Below are positions 16,397-24,311 of a stretch of DNA of 38,536 bases, in pieces. This DNA comes from Clostridiales bacterium (lineage in GTDB: Bacteria > Bacillota > Clostridia > Lachnospirales > Lachnospiraceae), in NCBI GenBank assembly GCA_021202925.1, contig JAJQCD010000027.1:1-38536 (forward strand), written 5' to 3'. Under the pieces are notes generated by a model. It made no database searches. It saw only the letters and a program-made list of their open reading frames with translations, and was not told the DNA's origin. The translations under genes were made by a program, and so were the position numbers. The number at the start of each line of letters is the position of its first letter. Position 1 is the stretch's first letter.

Positions 16397-16781
16397 CCGC
16401 TGCCTCCTCCGGTCCCGCGTCCAGGACCTGCAGCATCTCTCTTGCTGTCATGGACGTATTCAGGGTGTACGTTCCCGGCTGCATCTCATAATCATAAAAC
16501 CGGATCAGGAAACGAACCGTCAGCGCATTGTCAACCAGTCCGCTCGTCTCCAGATCGCCCGCCACCTCTGCATCACTCTCATCCTCCGTAATGCGGATGG
16601 TTCGATCGGTCCCCGGAGCTTCCTCCACCGGGGTGGAATAAAAGACTGCGTGCCCGAACGCATAGCCACGGCTCATTCCCTCGGCTAACAGCAGGATAAT
16701 CACAGCGTACAGAATCAGTTTGCCTGAGATGCCGATGATCGTCTTCGTTATTCGATTGATATCTTTTGTAATCTGGCTCAT
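16389..16781 (-). CDS. MltG-like stub: membrane anchor plus LysM-like region, no catalytic domain
   Basis: A 130-residue protein with an N-terminal cytoplasmic stretch, one membrane segment (about 17-38) and an extracellular part ending in FYDYEMQPGTYTLNTSMTAREMLQVLDAG. That closing segment matches the LysM-like region of the endolytic transglycosylase MltG (YceG), whose usual form is about 330-550 residues with a catalytic glutamate domain. That domain is entirely missing. The frame is intact and overlaps trmR by 8 bases, and the start at 16781 has GGGAGGCG, so this looks like a maintained short gene rather than decay. It occupies the mltG (yrrL) position of the Firmicutes block. It may be a regulator or scaffold of peptidoglycan synthesis; that is inference. 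Confidence 0.8.
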   Translation of the reverse strand: MSQITKDINRITKTIIGISGKLILYAVIILLLAEGMSRGYAFGHAVFYSTPVEEAPGTDRTIRITEDESDAEVAGDLETSGLVDNALTVRFLIRFYDYEMQPGTYTLNTSMTAREMLQVLDAGPEEAADD

Positions 16782-16831
16782 CTCATCGCCTCCCGCCGTC
16801 CAACCGTGTCATACGCTTCCGGATAATCGCC

Positions 16832-18733
16832 TCAGTCAACCTCCATGATAATGGGAAGGATCATCGGGCTGCGCTTCATCCGCTTCCACAGGAAATCACT
16901 CAGATTGTCCCGGATCATGTTCTTGATCTTGCCCCAGTCCGTCACATGACGATCAATGCAGTCCTGAACCGCTTCGTCTACCACATGCTTCGCCTCATCC
17001 ATCAGATCCTCCGACTCCCGGACATAGACAAAGCCGCGCGAGACAATGTCCGGACCGGCAAGCAGCTGATTGCTGTATTTCTCCAGTGTCAGGACCACAA
17101 TGATGATCCCGTCCTGCGCCAGATTCTGGCGGTCACGCAGGACAATATTTCCGACGTCACCGACGCCGAGTCCATCCACCAGAATGCCGCCTGCCTGTAC
17201 ATGGTCGACGACCCGGCAGGAATTCTCAGTAAGCTCCACCACATCGCCGGAGCGCATAATCAGCGTATTCTCCTTCGGGACGCCGATATCCATCGCAATC
17301 TTCCGGTTCGCCACCAGATGCCGGTATTCTCCATGCACCGGCAATGCGAACTTCGGGCGCAGCAACGAATAAATCAGTTTGATTTCCTCCTGGCAGGCAT
17401 GTCCTGACACATGCGTATCCTGGTCGATGACCTCGACACCCTTCATCGACAGCTCGTTGATTACCTTTGATACCGCCTTCTCATTGCCCGGAATCGGATG
17501 AGAACTGAGAACGACCACATCCGTCGGCTTCAGTGAAACCTTCCGGTGCATGCCGGACGCCATCCGCGACAGAGCCGCCATCGACTCGCCCTGGCTTCCT
17601 GTCGTAATCAGAACCGTCTGTTCATCCGGATAATTTTTCAGTTCGTCAATGTCGATCAGCGTCCCTTCCGGGATCTTGATATAGCCGAGTTCGCTGGCCG
17701 TCCCGATGACATTGACCATGCTCCGCCCCTCAACGACTGCTTTGCGGCCATATTTCTCGGCGGTAAAAATTACCTGTTGGACACGGTCCACATTCGACGC
17801 GAAGGTCGCCACGACAATCCGGTTTGCACGATGCTCCGCAAAGATCGCGTCAAAGGTCTTCCCCACCGACCGCTCCGACGCCGTAAATCCGGGCCGGATC
17901 GCGTTCGTGCTGTCGGAAAGAAGGGCAAGAACGCCCCGTTTCCCCAGTTCCGCGAAACGCGGCAGGTCAAACGTATCGCCAAATACCGGCGTATAGTCTA
18001 TTTTAAAATCGCCGGTGTGGACAATCACCCCCGCCGGGGTAAAGATCGCCAGCGCGGCGGAATCCGCAATGCTGTGGTTGGTTTTGATGAATTCCACCCG
18101 GAAACAGCCCAGGTTGATACACTGACCATGTTTAACAACCTTCCGTTTCGTGTTCTTCAACAGGTTGTGTTCTTTCAGTTTATTCTCAATCAGACCGATC
18201 GTCAGTTTCGTCCCGTACACCGGCACATTGATCTTCTGCAGAATGTAAGGCAGTCCGCCAATGTGATCCTCATGCCCGTGCGTAATCACAAATCCCTTCA
18301 CTTTATCAATATTTTCTTCCAAATAGCTGACGTCCGGGATCACCAGGTCAATGCCCAGCATATCGCCCGAAGGAAATGCCAATCCGCAATCGATGACGAC
18401 AATCGTATCCTCGCACTCGAGCACGGTCATATTCATGCCAATCTGTTCCAGTCCGCCTAAGGGAATGATCTTCACCTTCGGCGCACCCTCACCCGAAAGA
18501 ATCGTCTGGCCTGGCGCGGGAGCCGCCACGGCGGCCGGCGGCATCTTCGCCGTGCCTTCCTTCCGTCGCTCCGCGTCCCGGCTCCATCCGGTCTGTTTCT
18601 CCGGTCCGCTCTCCGCCCGTCTTTCCTTCGAGGCGCTTCGTCCCGCGGTTCTGCCTGCCTGACGGCCTCTGTATCCCGGCTTGCCCAGGGTCTCTGAAAT
18701 CATCTCATCCAATCTTGTCTTCGTCTCTGTCAC
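16832..18733 (-). CDS. rnj: Ribonuclease J
   Basis: A 633-residue metallo-beta-lactamase/beta-CASP nuclease with 5'-3' exo- and endoribonuclease activity in mRNA turnover and rRNA maturation. The metal motif HGHEDHIGG starts at 152. Further motifs are SDSTNA, the beta-CASP domain with ITTGSQGESMAALSRMA, VVVLSSHPIPGNE, and HVSGHACQEEI. A C-terminal domain ends at DFLWKRMKRSPMILPIIMEVD. The first 85 or so residues precede KVKIIPLGGLEQIGMNMT, where typical RNase J starts. They are Lys/Arg/Glu/Gly-rich and probably disordered. The start is a GTG at 18733 with GGAGG seven bases upstream. Whether it is J1 or J2 cannot be decided here; only one copy is in the window. Confidence 0.96.
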   Translation of the reverse strand: MTETKTRLDEMISETLGKPGYRGRQAGRTAGRSASKERRAESGPEKQTGWSRDAERRKEGTAKMPPAAVAAPAPGQTILSGEGAPKVKIIPLGGLEQIGMNMTVLECEDTIVVIDCGLAFPSGDMLGIDLVIPDVSYLEENIDKVKGFVITHGHEDHIGGLPYILQKINVPVYGTKLTIGLIENKLKEHNLLKNTKRKVVKHGQCINLGCFRVEFIKTNHSIADSAALAIFTPAGVIVHTGDFKIDYTPVFGDTFDLPRFAELGKRGVLALLSDSTNAIRPGFTASERSVGKTFDAIFAEHRANRIVVATFASNVDRVQQVIFTAEKYGRKAVVEGRSMVNVIGTASELGYIKIPEGTLIDIDELKNYPDEQTVLITTGSQGESMAALSRMASGMHRKVSLKPTDVVVLSSHPIPGNEKAVSKVINELSMKGVEVIDQDTHVSGHACQEEIKLIYSLLRPKFALPVHGEYRHLVANRKIAMDIGVPKENTLIMRSGDVVELTENSCRVVDHVQAGGILVDGLGVGDVGNIVLRDRQNLAQDGIIIVVLTLEKYSNQLLAGPDIVSRGFVYVRESEDLMDEAKHVVDEAVQDCIDRHVTDWGKIKNMIRDNLSDFLWKRMKRSPMILPIIMEVD

Positions 18734-18829
18734 TCCAAATCCTCCATCTCAATCTACTCCGTTTCTCCATGCGAATATCCGTTCCTGAACATGATCCGGA
18801 AGGCGTCGTCCCATTCCGAATCGTTTCTG

Positions 18830-19108
18830 TCATTTTCTGATCTCCACGTCCATATCTTCCAGCAGCTCCGCAAAAATACGGCCCAGGTAATCCAGCTCGT
18901 CTTCATTCTCCACAAATTCATAGAGTGCGTCGCCATCCTCCGGTTTCGACACATCCTTCAGAATATAGCACTCTCCTTCTTCGTCGTCTGTCTCCGAATC
19001 CGTCACCATCAGATAATTCATTCCATTAATCCGGGTCTCTTCCAGCACATACAAATCAATCGATTCTCCGGAATCGGTCTGCAAAGTAATCTTCTCTTCC
19101 TGCGTCAC
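18830..19108 (-). CDS. DUF1292 domain protein (YrzB-like)
   Basis: A 92-residue, strongly acidic protein with the DUF1292 pattern: ITLQTDSGESIDLYVLEET, INGMNYLMVTD, CYILKDV and the C-terminal DELDYLGRIFAELLED. The function of the family is unknown. It is a conserved member of the ireB-ruvX-DUF1292 block of Firmicutes. The start is a GTG at 19108; an ATG just upstream is out of frame and stops at once. It follows ruvX by four bases. The 96 bases between it and the rnj start contain no gene I can support. Confidence 0.88.
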   Translation of the reverse strand: MTQEEKITLQTDSGESIDLYVLEETRINGMNYLMVTDSETDDEEGECYILKDVSKPEDGDALYEFVENEDELDYLGRIFAELLEDMDVEIRK

Positions 19109-19112
19109 GTTT

Positions 19113-19538
19113 TCATCTCTCCTGCCGGGAGTTCAGGTAGGACTGCAAAATAATGGTTGCCGCAACCTTGTCGATCACCTTTTTGCGATCCTCACGGGGA
19201 ACTCCGCTTTCTCTTAATATTTCATTCGCTTCTATAGTTGTCAGACGTTCATCCCATAAAACCACGGGCAGACCGGTCCTCTGCCTCAGTCTGTCGCCAA
19301 ATTCTTCGGTCTTTTTCGCACGCTCTCCGACCGAATCATCCATGTTGAGCGGATATCCCAATACAATCGTCTCCACCCCGAATTCGTTCACCAGTGCATC
19401 AATGCGTGCCAGTGTCCGGCGCAGCTTACCCTCTTCTTTGCGCGTAATCGTCTCCACGCCTTGGGCAGTCAATCCCAGCGGATCGCAGACCGCCACGCCA
19501 ACTGTCTTTGAGCCGAAATCCAGTCCTAAAATTCTCAT
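19113..19538 (-). CDS. ruvX: RuvX/YqgF Holliday-junction resolvase-like RNase H fold protein
   Basis: A 141-residue protein of the YqgF family. It opens with [21 protein letters not shown] (first catalytic Asp at about 7). It continues with [18 protein letters not shown] and [14 protein letters not shown], and ends with [17 protein letters not shown], which supplies the last acidic residue. YqgF acts in 16S rRNA 5'-end processing in E. coli and may act on Holliday junctions in other bacteria. Length is typical. ATG at 19538 follows AAAGGG. Unlike its packed neighbours, it is preceded by about 190 apparently non-coding bases after ireB that can fold into alternative hairpins (see findings). 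Confidence 0.93.
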   Translation of the reverse strand: MRILGLDFGSKTVGVAVCDPLGLTAQGVETITRKEEGKLRRTLARIDALVNEFGVETIVLGYPLNMDDSVGERAKKTEEFGDRLRQRTGLPVVLWDERLTTIEANEILRESGVPREDRKKVIDKVAATIILQSYLNSRQER

Positions 19539-19553
19539 CTTAACCCTTTCCAG

Positions 19554-19637
19554 GCTGACAGACGCAGCCAGCCATTTGGATTTATGTCCGTTGAAAAGAC
19601 TGTCAGCTTCCTTTTCAAACAGGTCTGGCCGACAGTC
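19554..19637 (-). promoter_or_regulatory. Attenuator-like alternative hairpins in the ruvX leader
   Basis: Minus-strand order: GACTGTCGGC (19637-19628), GCTGACAGTC (19607-19598) followed by TTTTC, then CTGTCAGC (19561-19554) shortly before the ruvX Shine-Dalgarno. The first and second segments pair over 10 bases (one G.U). The second and third pair over 8. The two structures exclude each other, as in an attenuator. No ligand-binding motif is recognised. Confidence 0.4.
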
Positions 19638-19725
19638 TCTCTTATCCTATCCATTCGACTCCAAATGTTCTCACGAAACCCAGGCCCCACCCAACGGTCC
19701 GGTTCCGCCAGTAAAATACGTGCGC

Positions 19726-19989
19726 TCACCCCTTCAGCTTTGCATCAATATAAACCGTCATCAGTTCCTCAAGAATCTCATCACGTTCCACTTTCATAAT
19801 CAGGCTCCTGGCGCTCTTATGGCTGGTAATATACGTTGGATCCCCGGACATAATATATCCCACGATCTGATTCACCGGATTGTAACCCTTCTCAGTCAGA
19901 GCGACATACACCTCTTCCAAGATCTGGCTGACGTCCATCTTATTCTCCTGTACCGCATGAAAAAACTGTGTGTTATGAATTTCGCCCAT
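19726..19989 (-). CDS. ireB: IreB family regulatory phosphoprotein (DUF965)
   Basis: An 87-residue protein with the hallmark EKGYNPVNQIVGYIMSGDP followed by TYITSHKSARSLIMKVERDEIL. In Enterococcus, IreB is phosphorylated by the IreK Ser/Thr kinase and negatively affects cephalosporin resistance. The B. subtilis orthologue is YrzL. I place the start at the ATG at 19989, giving the lachnospiral-type beginning MGEIHNTQFF; a GTG nine bases upstream is also in frame. It precedes ruvX in the order conserved in Firmicutes. A possible promoter lies at 20020-20048. The kinase is not in the window. Confidence 0.92.
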   Translation of the reverse strand: MGEIHNTQFFHAVQENKMDVSQILEEVYVALTEKGYNPVNQIVGYIMSGDPTYITSHKSARSLIMKVERDEILEELMTVYIDAKLKG

Positions 19990-20019
19990 GTTCCTCACGT
20001 CCTTTAACTATTCTTTTCT

Positions 20020-20048
20020 ATTCTATACTACTTTCCATGTTTCGGCAA
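20020..20048 (-). promoter_or_regulatory. Possible internal promoter before ireB
   Basis: Minus strand: TTGCCG (20048-20043), a 17-base spacer and TAGAAT (20025-20020). This would let ireB and the genes downstream be transcribed independently of mtaB. Confidence 0.4.
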
Positions 20049-20058
20049 GGGGGTATCT

Positions 20059-21429
20059 TCATTTTTGCGGTTCCAGACACACAATTTCATTCGTCAGCAT
20101 ATGGGAAAGGACGCCGGACACCATCGCATTCCTTGCGCCTGCCCCAGTCGAAACGGCAACCTTGATGTATTCCGGCGTATGCCCGACCATCCAGGTTTCC
20201 CCATTCAGAACCATCGGCTCCTCCAGCAGCACTTCGTCCTCGCAGCCAAGCCGGCTCTCCCGAAATGCGCGGGACATCCGGCTTTCCAGCTCCTGCAACG
20301 TCTCGCTTCGAGCCGCTTTCACCGATTCGGCAATCTGCCCCGGCATCACAGCGGCCTTCGTCCCGGCACGGCGGGAATATTTGAAAATATGCATTTTATA
20401 GAAGCCAATCTCTTCCAGGAACGCGCATGTCTCCGCAAATTCTTCCTCCGTCTCGCCCGGAAAACCGACAATCACATCCGTCGTAATCGCCGGATGGGCA
20501 AACGCGGCGCGCAGATATTCGCATCCCTGCCGGTATTCCTGCGTCGTATAACGACGGTTCATCCTCGCAAGCACCGTATCGCAGCCGCTCTGAAGCGACA
20601 AATGAAAATGCGGGCAGATCTTTTCCATCGAAGCAAGCGCCCGGGCAAATTCCTCCGTTACAATACGCGGCTCCAGCGATCCCAGCCGGATGCGGCGAAT
20701 CCCCTCAATCGCGTGAATGCGCCGGATCAGCCCCAGCAGACTTTGCGCCTCTTCCTTCGCGAAATCCGTGCCATAAGAACTCAGGTGAATTCCCGTCAGA
20801 ACCACTTCCCGGTATCCGGCCGCCGCCAACTGTCGCACTTCTTCCTCTACCTTTTCTGGGCGGCGGCTGCGCACCCGTCCCCTCGCGTAAGGAATCACGC
20901 AATAGGTACAGAATTGATTGCACCCGTCCTGTACCTTCAGGAACGCACGGGTATGCTCTGCCGTCCGGCTGACCGACAATTCTTCGTACTCTCTCGTCCG
21001 GTTGATATCGATGACCGGCTCCGGCGCCTCTTTTCCATCGCCATCCGCCGCCTTTTCTTCCCCGGAAGCGGATGTCTGCTTTTCCCAGAAAAACCGCTCA
21101 AGAATCGTCGTCAGATCCTTCTTGCGATTGTTGCCGATGATCACGTCAACCATCGCGTCTTTCTTTAACTCTTCCGCAGCGGTCTGTACATAACACCCGG
21201 CGGCCACAACCACGGCGGCCGGATTCTGCTTTTTCGCCCGATGCAGCATCTGACGCGATTTTTTATCCGCCACATTCGTCACGGAACAGGTGTTAATAAT
21301 ATATACGTCCGCTGTCTCCTGAAAAGGAACGATCTCGTACCCGGCCGCCTCCAGAAGCTGCTGCATGGCCTCTGTTTCATAGGCGTTTACCTTACATCCC
21401 AAATTGTGCAGCGCTGCTTTTCTGGCCAT
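20059..21429 (-). CDS. mtaB: tRNA (N6-threonylcarbamoyladenosine-37-C2) methylthiotransferase MtaB
   Basis: A 456-residue radical-SAM enzyme converting t6A37 to ms2t6A37 in ANN-decoding tRNAs. The N-terminal UPF0004 domain has cysteines in LGCKVNAYE, NTCSVTN and AGCYVQT for one Fe-S cluster. The radical-SAM motif is CNQFCTYCVIPYARGR for the second, and a TRAM-like domain ends the protein. The order and LGCKVN start distinguish MtaB from MiaB and RimO. The ATG at 21429 follows AAAAGGAG; an upstream in-frame ATG (21477) lacks a site. An unusual Glu/Asp/Gly-rich insert (about 120-145) separates the first two domains. It heads the 13-gene minus-strand run. Confidence 0.94.
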   Translation of the reverse strand: MARKAALHNLGCKVNAYETEAMQQLLEAAGYEIVPFQETADVYIINTCSVTNVADKKSRQMLHRAKKQNPAAVVVAAGCYVQTAAEELKKDAMVDVIIGNNRKKDLTTILERFFWEKQTSASGEEKAADGDGKEAPEPVIDINRTREYEELSVSRTAEHTRAFLKVQDGCNQFCTYCVIPYARGRVRSRRPEKVEEEVRQLAAAGYREVVLTGIHLSSYGTDFAKEEAQSLLGLIRRIHAIEGIRRIRLGSLEPRIVTEEFARALASMEKICPHFHLSLQSGCDTVLARMNRRYTTQEYRQGCEYLRAAFAHPAITTDVIVGFPGETEEEFAETCAFLEEIGFYKMHIFKYSRRAGTKAAVMPGQIAESVKAARSETLQELESRMSRAFRESRLGCEDEVLLEEPMVLNGETWMVGHTPEYIKVAVSTGAGARNAMVSGVLSHMLTNEIVCLEPQK

Positions 21430-21470
21430 ATGAAACTCCTTTTTTTCATCCTGATTATTCAATCTTCCTA

Positions 21471-21499
21471 TTGACATTTCTTCCGCATCTGGTTAGTAT
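21471..21499 (+). promoter_or_regulatory. Promoter of the HPr-like gene
   Basis: Perfect TTGACA (21471-21476), a 17-base spacer and TAGTAT (21494-21499). The leader then holds a symmetric hairpin: GCGGC (21509-21513) with GCCGC (21531-21535), and ATGG with CCAT inside. Confidence 0.65.
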
Positions 21500-21573
21500 G
21501 GATATGGAGCGGCAGAATGGACACCATTGAGCCGCACACCAACCATACCGGCAGCGAATAAGGAGGCTTATAT

Positions 21574-21807
21574 ATGAAGACTGTACGCATTTCTTTGAAT
21601 TCAATCGATAAAGTAAAATCCTTCGTCAATGATCTGACCAGATATGATGTGGATTTTGACCTAGTATCCGGCAGATATGTGATCGACGCGAAGTCCATCA
21701 TGGGCATTTTCAGTCTGGATCTGTCCAAACCGATCGATCTGAATATTCATGCAGAGACCGGCATCGAGGAGATCCTCGACACTCTGTCTCCGTACATCAT
21801 CAAGTAA
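21574..21807 (+). CDS. HPr-fold protein lacking the phosphorylatable histidine
   Basis: A 77-residue protein aligning with HPr, the PTS phosphocarrier. The regulatory-serine loop is intact (AKSIMGIFSLDLS, Ser41 in the place of Ser46). The beta strands and the last helix also fit. The catalytic loop (GLHARPA in HPr, His15) is absent: the corresponding stretch SIDKVKSFVND is about three residues shorter and has no His. It therefore cannot pass phosphate in the PTS. It could still be phosphorylated on serine by HPr kinase, as is Crh of Bacillus, which has Gln15. It is monocistronic, with a good promoter, Shine-Dalgarno AAGGAGG and strong terminator, implying solid expression. Fold confident, role inferred. 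Confidence 0.82.
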   Translation: MKTVRISLNSIDKVKSFVNDLTRYDVDFDLVSGRYVIDAKSIMGIFSLDLSKPIDLNIHAETGIEEILDTLSPYIIK

Positions 21808-21826
21808 ATGCAGACCGGAGAACCGG

Positions 21827-21862
21827 ACAGGGCAGCGACAGAATCGCTGCCCTGTTTTTTTA
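21827..21862 (+). terminator. Intrinsic terminator of the HPr-like gene
   Basis: Perfect 12-base arms ACAGGGCAGCGA (21827-21838) and TCGCTGCCCTGT (21844-21855), with a 5-base loop, followed by a run of T. The orientation fits only the plus strand. Confidence 0.92.
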
Positions 21863-21915
21863 CCCTGACAGACGAAATGAGAAAGCTGCCGACGGCAGAT
21901 CCTTCCATTGTTTTG

Positions 21916-23103
21916 TTACTCCGCCTCACACCAGACCACCTCTGCCTGTTCGATGGCGGTACTTACCATATCGTCAATTTTCTCCCGCAGATTCTGCTCT
22001 GATTTCCGAATGTGGTTCCGGTTCGGCCGGATCACCGGATGTTTTGCCACAAAGATGGTACAGCAATCCTCATAAGGCAGAATCGAAGTTTCAAACGTGC
22101 CGATTTTCTCCGCAATGTCAACAATTTCCTGCTTGTCAAAGGCAATCAGAGGCCGGAAAACCGGCATCGTGCACACCTCATTGGTCGTCGCCAGAGACTG
22201 CACGGTCTGCGACGCGACCTGGCCGATGCTCTCACCGGTAATCAGCGCTTTCGCATCGTTACTGGCGGCGATCGTCTCCGCGATCTTCATCATATAGCGG
22301 CGCATAATGATCGTCAGCTCCTCATGCGGGCATTTCTCGTAAATATACAACTGAATGTCAGTAAAGTTCACGATATGCAGCGGAATCGGCCCGGAATAGC
22401 GCGCCACAATCTTCGCCAGGTCAATGACCTTCTGTTTCGCCCGCTCGCTCGTATAAGGCGGCGCATGAAAATACACCGCGTCAATCTTTACCCCGCGCTT
22501 CGCAATCATATAGCCCGCCACCGGACTGTCGATTCCTCCCGACAGAAGCAGCATGGCCTTCCCGTTTGTCCCGACCGGCATACCGCCCGGCCCCGGAATC
22601 ATCAACGAAAAAATATTGACACCCTTGCGCACTTCCACATGAAGACGCACGTCCGGACTGTGCACATCCACCGAAGTCTCCGGATAGGCCGTCAGGATCT
22701 CCGCGCCCAGCTCCCGGTTCATATCCTCGGAATGAATCGGATAGGTCTTGTCCGCACGGCGGCACTCTACCTTAAACGTAAAATGGCGATCCGGATAAAC
22801 CTCTCCCACATACTCCACCAGCGCCCGCTTCACCGTCTCAAAATCTTTTTGTTCCAGCTGAACCACCGGACAGATCCAGGCAATGCCGAACACCTTCTTT
22901 AAGGCCGCGATGACCTCATCGTAATCATAATCGCTGACCGCCTGCACATAAATGCGCCCGGACTCCTTGGAGACCAGGAAATCTCCTTCCGCACGTTTTA
23001 ACGCAATGCGAATCTGGCGGATCAGTGCGTCCTCGAACAGATAACGGTTCTTTCCCTTGGTGCCGATTTCCGCATATTTAATCAAAAATGACTGATATCT
23101 CAT
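21916..23103 (-). CDS. thiI: tRNA 4-thiouridine synthase ThiI
   Basis: A 395-residue protein: N-terminal ferredoxin-like and THUMP domains (about 1-165), then a PP-loop ATP pyrophosphatase with LLLSGGIDSPVAGYMIAKRG. It adenylates U8 of tRNA and transfers sulfur to give s4U; in some bacteria it also supports thiazole synthesis. There is no C-terminal rhodanese domain, as usual for Firmicutes, so sulfur is probably delivered by the cysteine desulfurase encoded immediately upstream. The ATG at 23103 has GGAGG five bases upstream; upstream in-frame codons do not. It is the last gene of the TSUP-prmA-rsmE-desulfurase-thiI cluster. Confidence 0.96.
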   Translation of the reverse strand: MRYQSFLIKYAEIGTKGKNRYLFEDALIRQIRIALKRAEGDFLVSKESGRIYVQAVSDYDYDEVIAALKKVFGIAWICPVVQLEQKDFETVKRALVEYVGEVYPDRHFTFKVECRRADKTYPIHSEDMNRELGAEILTAYPETSVDVHSPDVRLHVEVRKGVNIFSLMIPGPGGMPVGTNGKAMLLLSGGIDSPVAGYMIAKRGVKIDAVYFHAPPYTSERAKQKVIDLAKIVARYSGPIPLHIVNFTDIQLYIYEKCPHEELTIIMRRYMMKIAETIAASNDAKALITGESIGQVASQTVQSLATTNEVCTMPVFRPLIAFDKQEIVDIAEKIGTFETSILPYEDCCTIFVAKHPVIRPNRNHIRKSEQNLREKIDDMVSTAIEQAEVVWCEAE

Positions 23104-23155
23104 GGTTTCCTCCATCTTCATTCTCTGCACGAATCATGGAATGACAAATCCCCGA

Positions 23156-24307
23156 TCACCGCCGATACCGGCGCAGCACCGGCAACAGCTCCTTCAGCGC
23201 ATCCATACAGTAGTCAATCTCTTCCTTTGTGTTAAACAGACCGAAGCTGAAACGGATCGTCGCATCCAGATACCGTTGCGCTACACCGATGCCCTTTAAC
23301 GTTCCGCTCACCCCCGGATGATTGGAGGAACACGCCGAACCGGACGATACATAGATTCCCTTTTCCTCGAGCGCATGCAGAAGCACCTCCGCCCGCACAC
23401 CGCCAAAGCTCGCACTGACAATCTGCGGCGCACCGGCTTCACCTTTCCTGCTGTTTAACGCCACATCCTCCAGTTCCAGAAGCCGGTCCGACAGATAATC
23501 CTTTAATTCTGTCAGCTGACGAACCTTCTCCCCATGGTTGGTATACATTTCCCGCGCGGCCTCTCCCAGTCCCGCAACACCGGGAACATTCTCCGTTCCG
23601 GCGCGCAGATCCCACTGCTGGCCGCCGCCATAGATCAGCGGACGAATCTTTACGCCCCTGCGGATATACAGAAAACCGGTGCCTTTCGGACCATGAATCT
23701 TATGGCCACTGACCGAGAGCAGGTCGATCCCCTGCCGCTCCGGCCGGATGACAAACTTCCCATACGCCTGAATCGCATCCACATGATAGATCGTCTTTGG
23801 ATTCTTCGCGTGAACGATGCGGGCAATTTCCTCCACCGGTTCCACCGCGCCAATCTCATTGTTTACATACATCGTTGAGACCAGGATGGTATCCGGACGG
23901 ATCGCCGCCTCCAGTTTGGCAAGATCGATATGCCCGTCATGATCCACGGACAGGAATGTCACCTCAAATCCGGCGCGCTCCAGATATTCCAGCGGCCGGT
24001 AGACCGACGCATGCTCGATTGCCGTGCTGATGATATGCTTCCCGGCTCGCTCATTCGCCAGAGCCATCCCGATCAACGCCATATTGTTGGACTCCGAACC
24101 CCCGGATGTGAACAGAATTTCCCGTTCCTGTGCACGCAGGGTCTTCGCGATCTGCGACCGCGCCTGGCGGATATACTGCTCGGCCTCCATCCCCTTGCGA
24201 TGCTTCGAAGCAGGGTTGCCATAGTCTTCCGTCATGGTCCGGACCACAATCTCTTTTACACAGTCAAACACCTTCGTTGTCGCCGAATTATCAAAATAAG
24301 CTTCCAT
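23156..24307 (-). CDS. Cysteine desulfurase (NifS/IscS family)
   Basis: A 383-residue PLP enzyme releasing sulfur from cysteine as an enzyme-bound persulfide. Seen: EAYFDNSATTKVF at the start, LFTSGGSESNNMALIG, the PLP lysine in SVSGHKIHGPKGTGFLY, and the persulfide cysteine in the loop SSGSACSSNHPG. Its position directly before thiI is the known Firmicutes pair in which a dedicated desulfurase (NifZ in B. subtilis) feeds ThiI for tRNA thiolation. General Fe-S cluster supply is therefore less likely, with no iscU, iscA or iscR nearby. It follows rsmE by four bases. Confidence 0.95.
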   Translation of the reverse strand: MEAYFDNSATTKVFDCVKEIVVRTMTEDYGNPASKHRKGMEAEQYIRQARSQIAKTLRAQEREILFTSGGSESNNMALIGMALANERAGKHIISTAIEHASVYRPLEYLERAGFEVTFLSVDHDGHIDLAKLEAAIRPDTILVSTMYVNNEIGAVEPVEEIARIVHAKNPKTIYHVDAIQAYGKFVIRPERQGIDLLSVSGHKIHGPKGTGFLYIRRGVKIRPLIYGGGQQWDLRAGTENVPGVAGLGEAAREMYTNHGEKVRQLTELKDYLSDRLLELEDVALNSRKGEAGAPQIVSASFGGVRAEVLLHALEEKGIYVSSGSACSSNHPGVSGTLKGIGVAQRYLDATIRFSFGLFNTKEEIDYCMDALKELLPVLRRYRR

Positions 24308-24311
24308 TCTG

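Noticed and set aside
18734-18829. Possible small gene between DUF1292 and RNase J
   Set aside because: The only frame here overlaps DUF1292 deeply and has no ribosome site or recognisable family. It is more likely a leader for rnj.
19535-19729. 64-codon frame from GTG exactly bridging ireB and ruvX with GTGA and ATGA overlaps
   Set aside because: The overlaps look like operon coupling, but there is no usable ribosome site, the composition (several Trp and Arg) is unlike a conserved small protein, and B. subtilis has no gene here. The repeats inside explain the region better.
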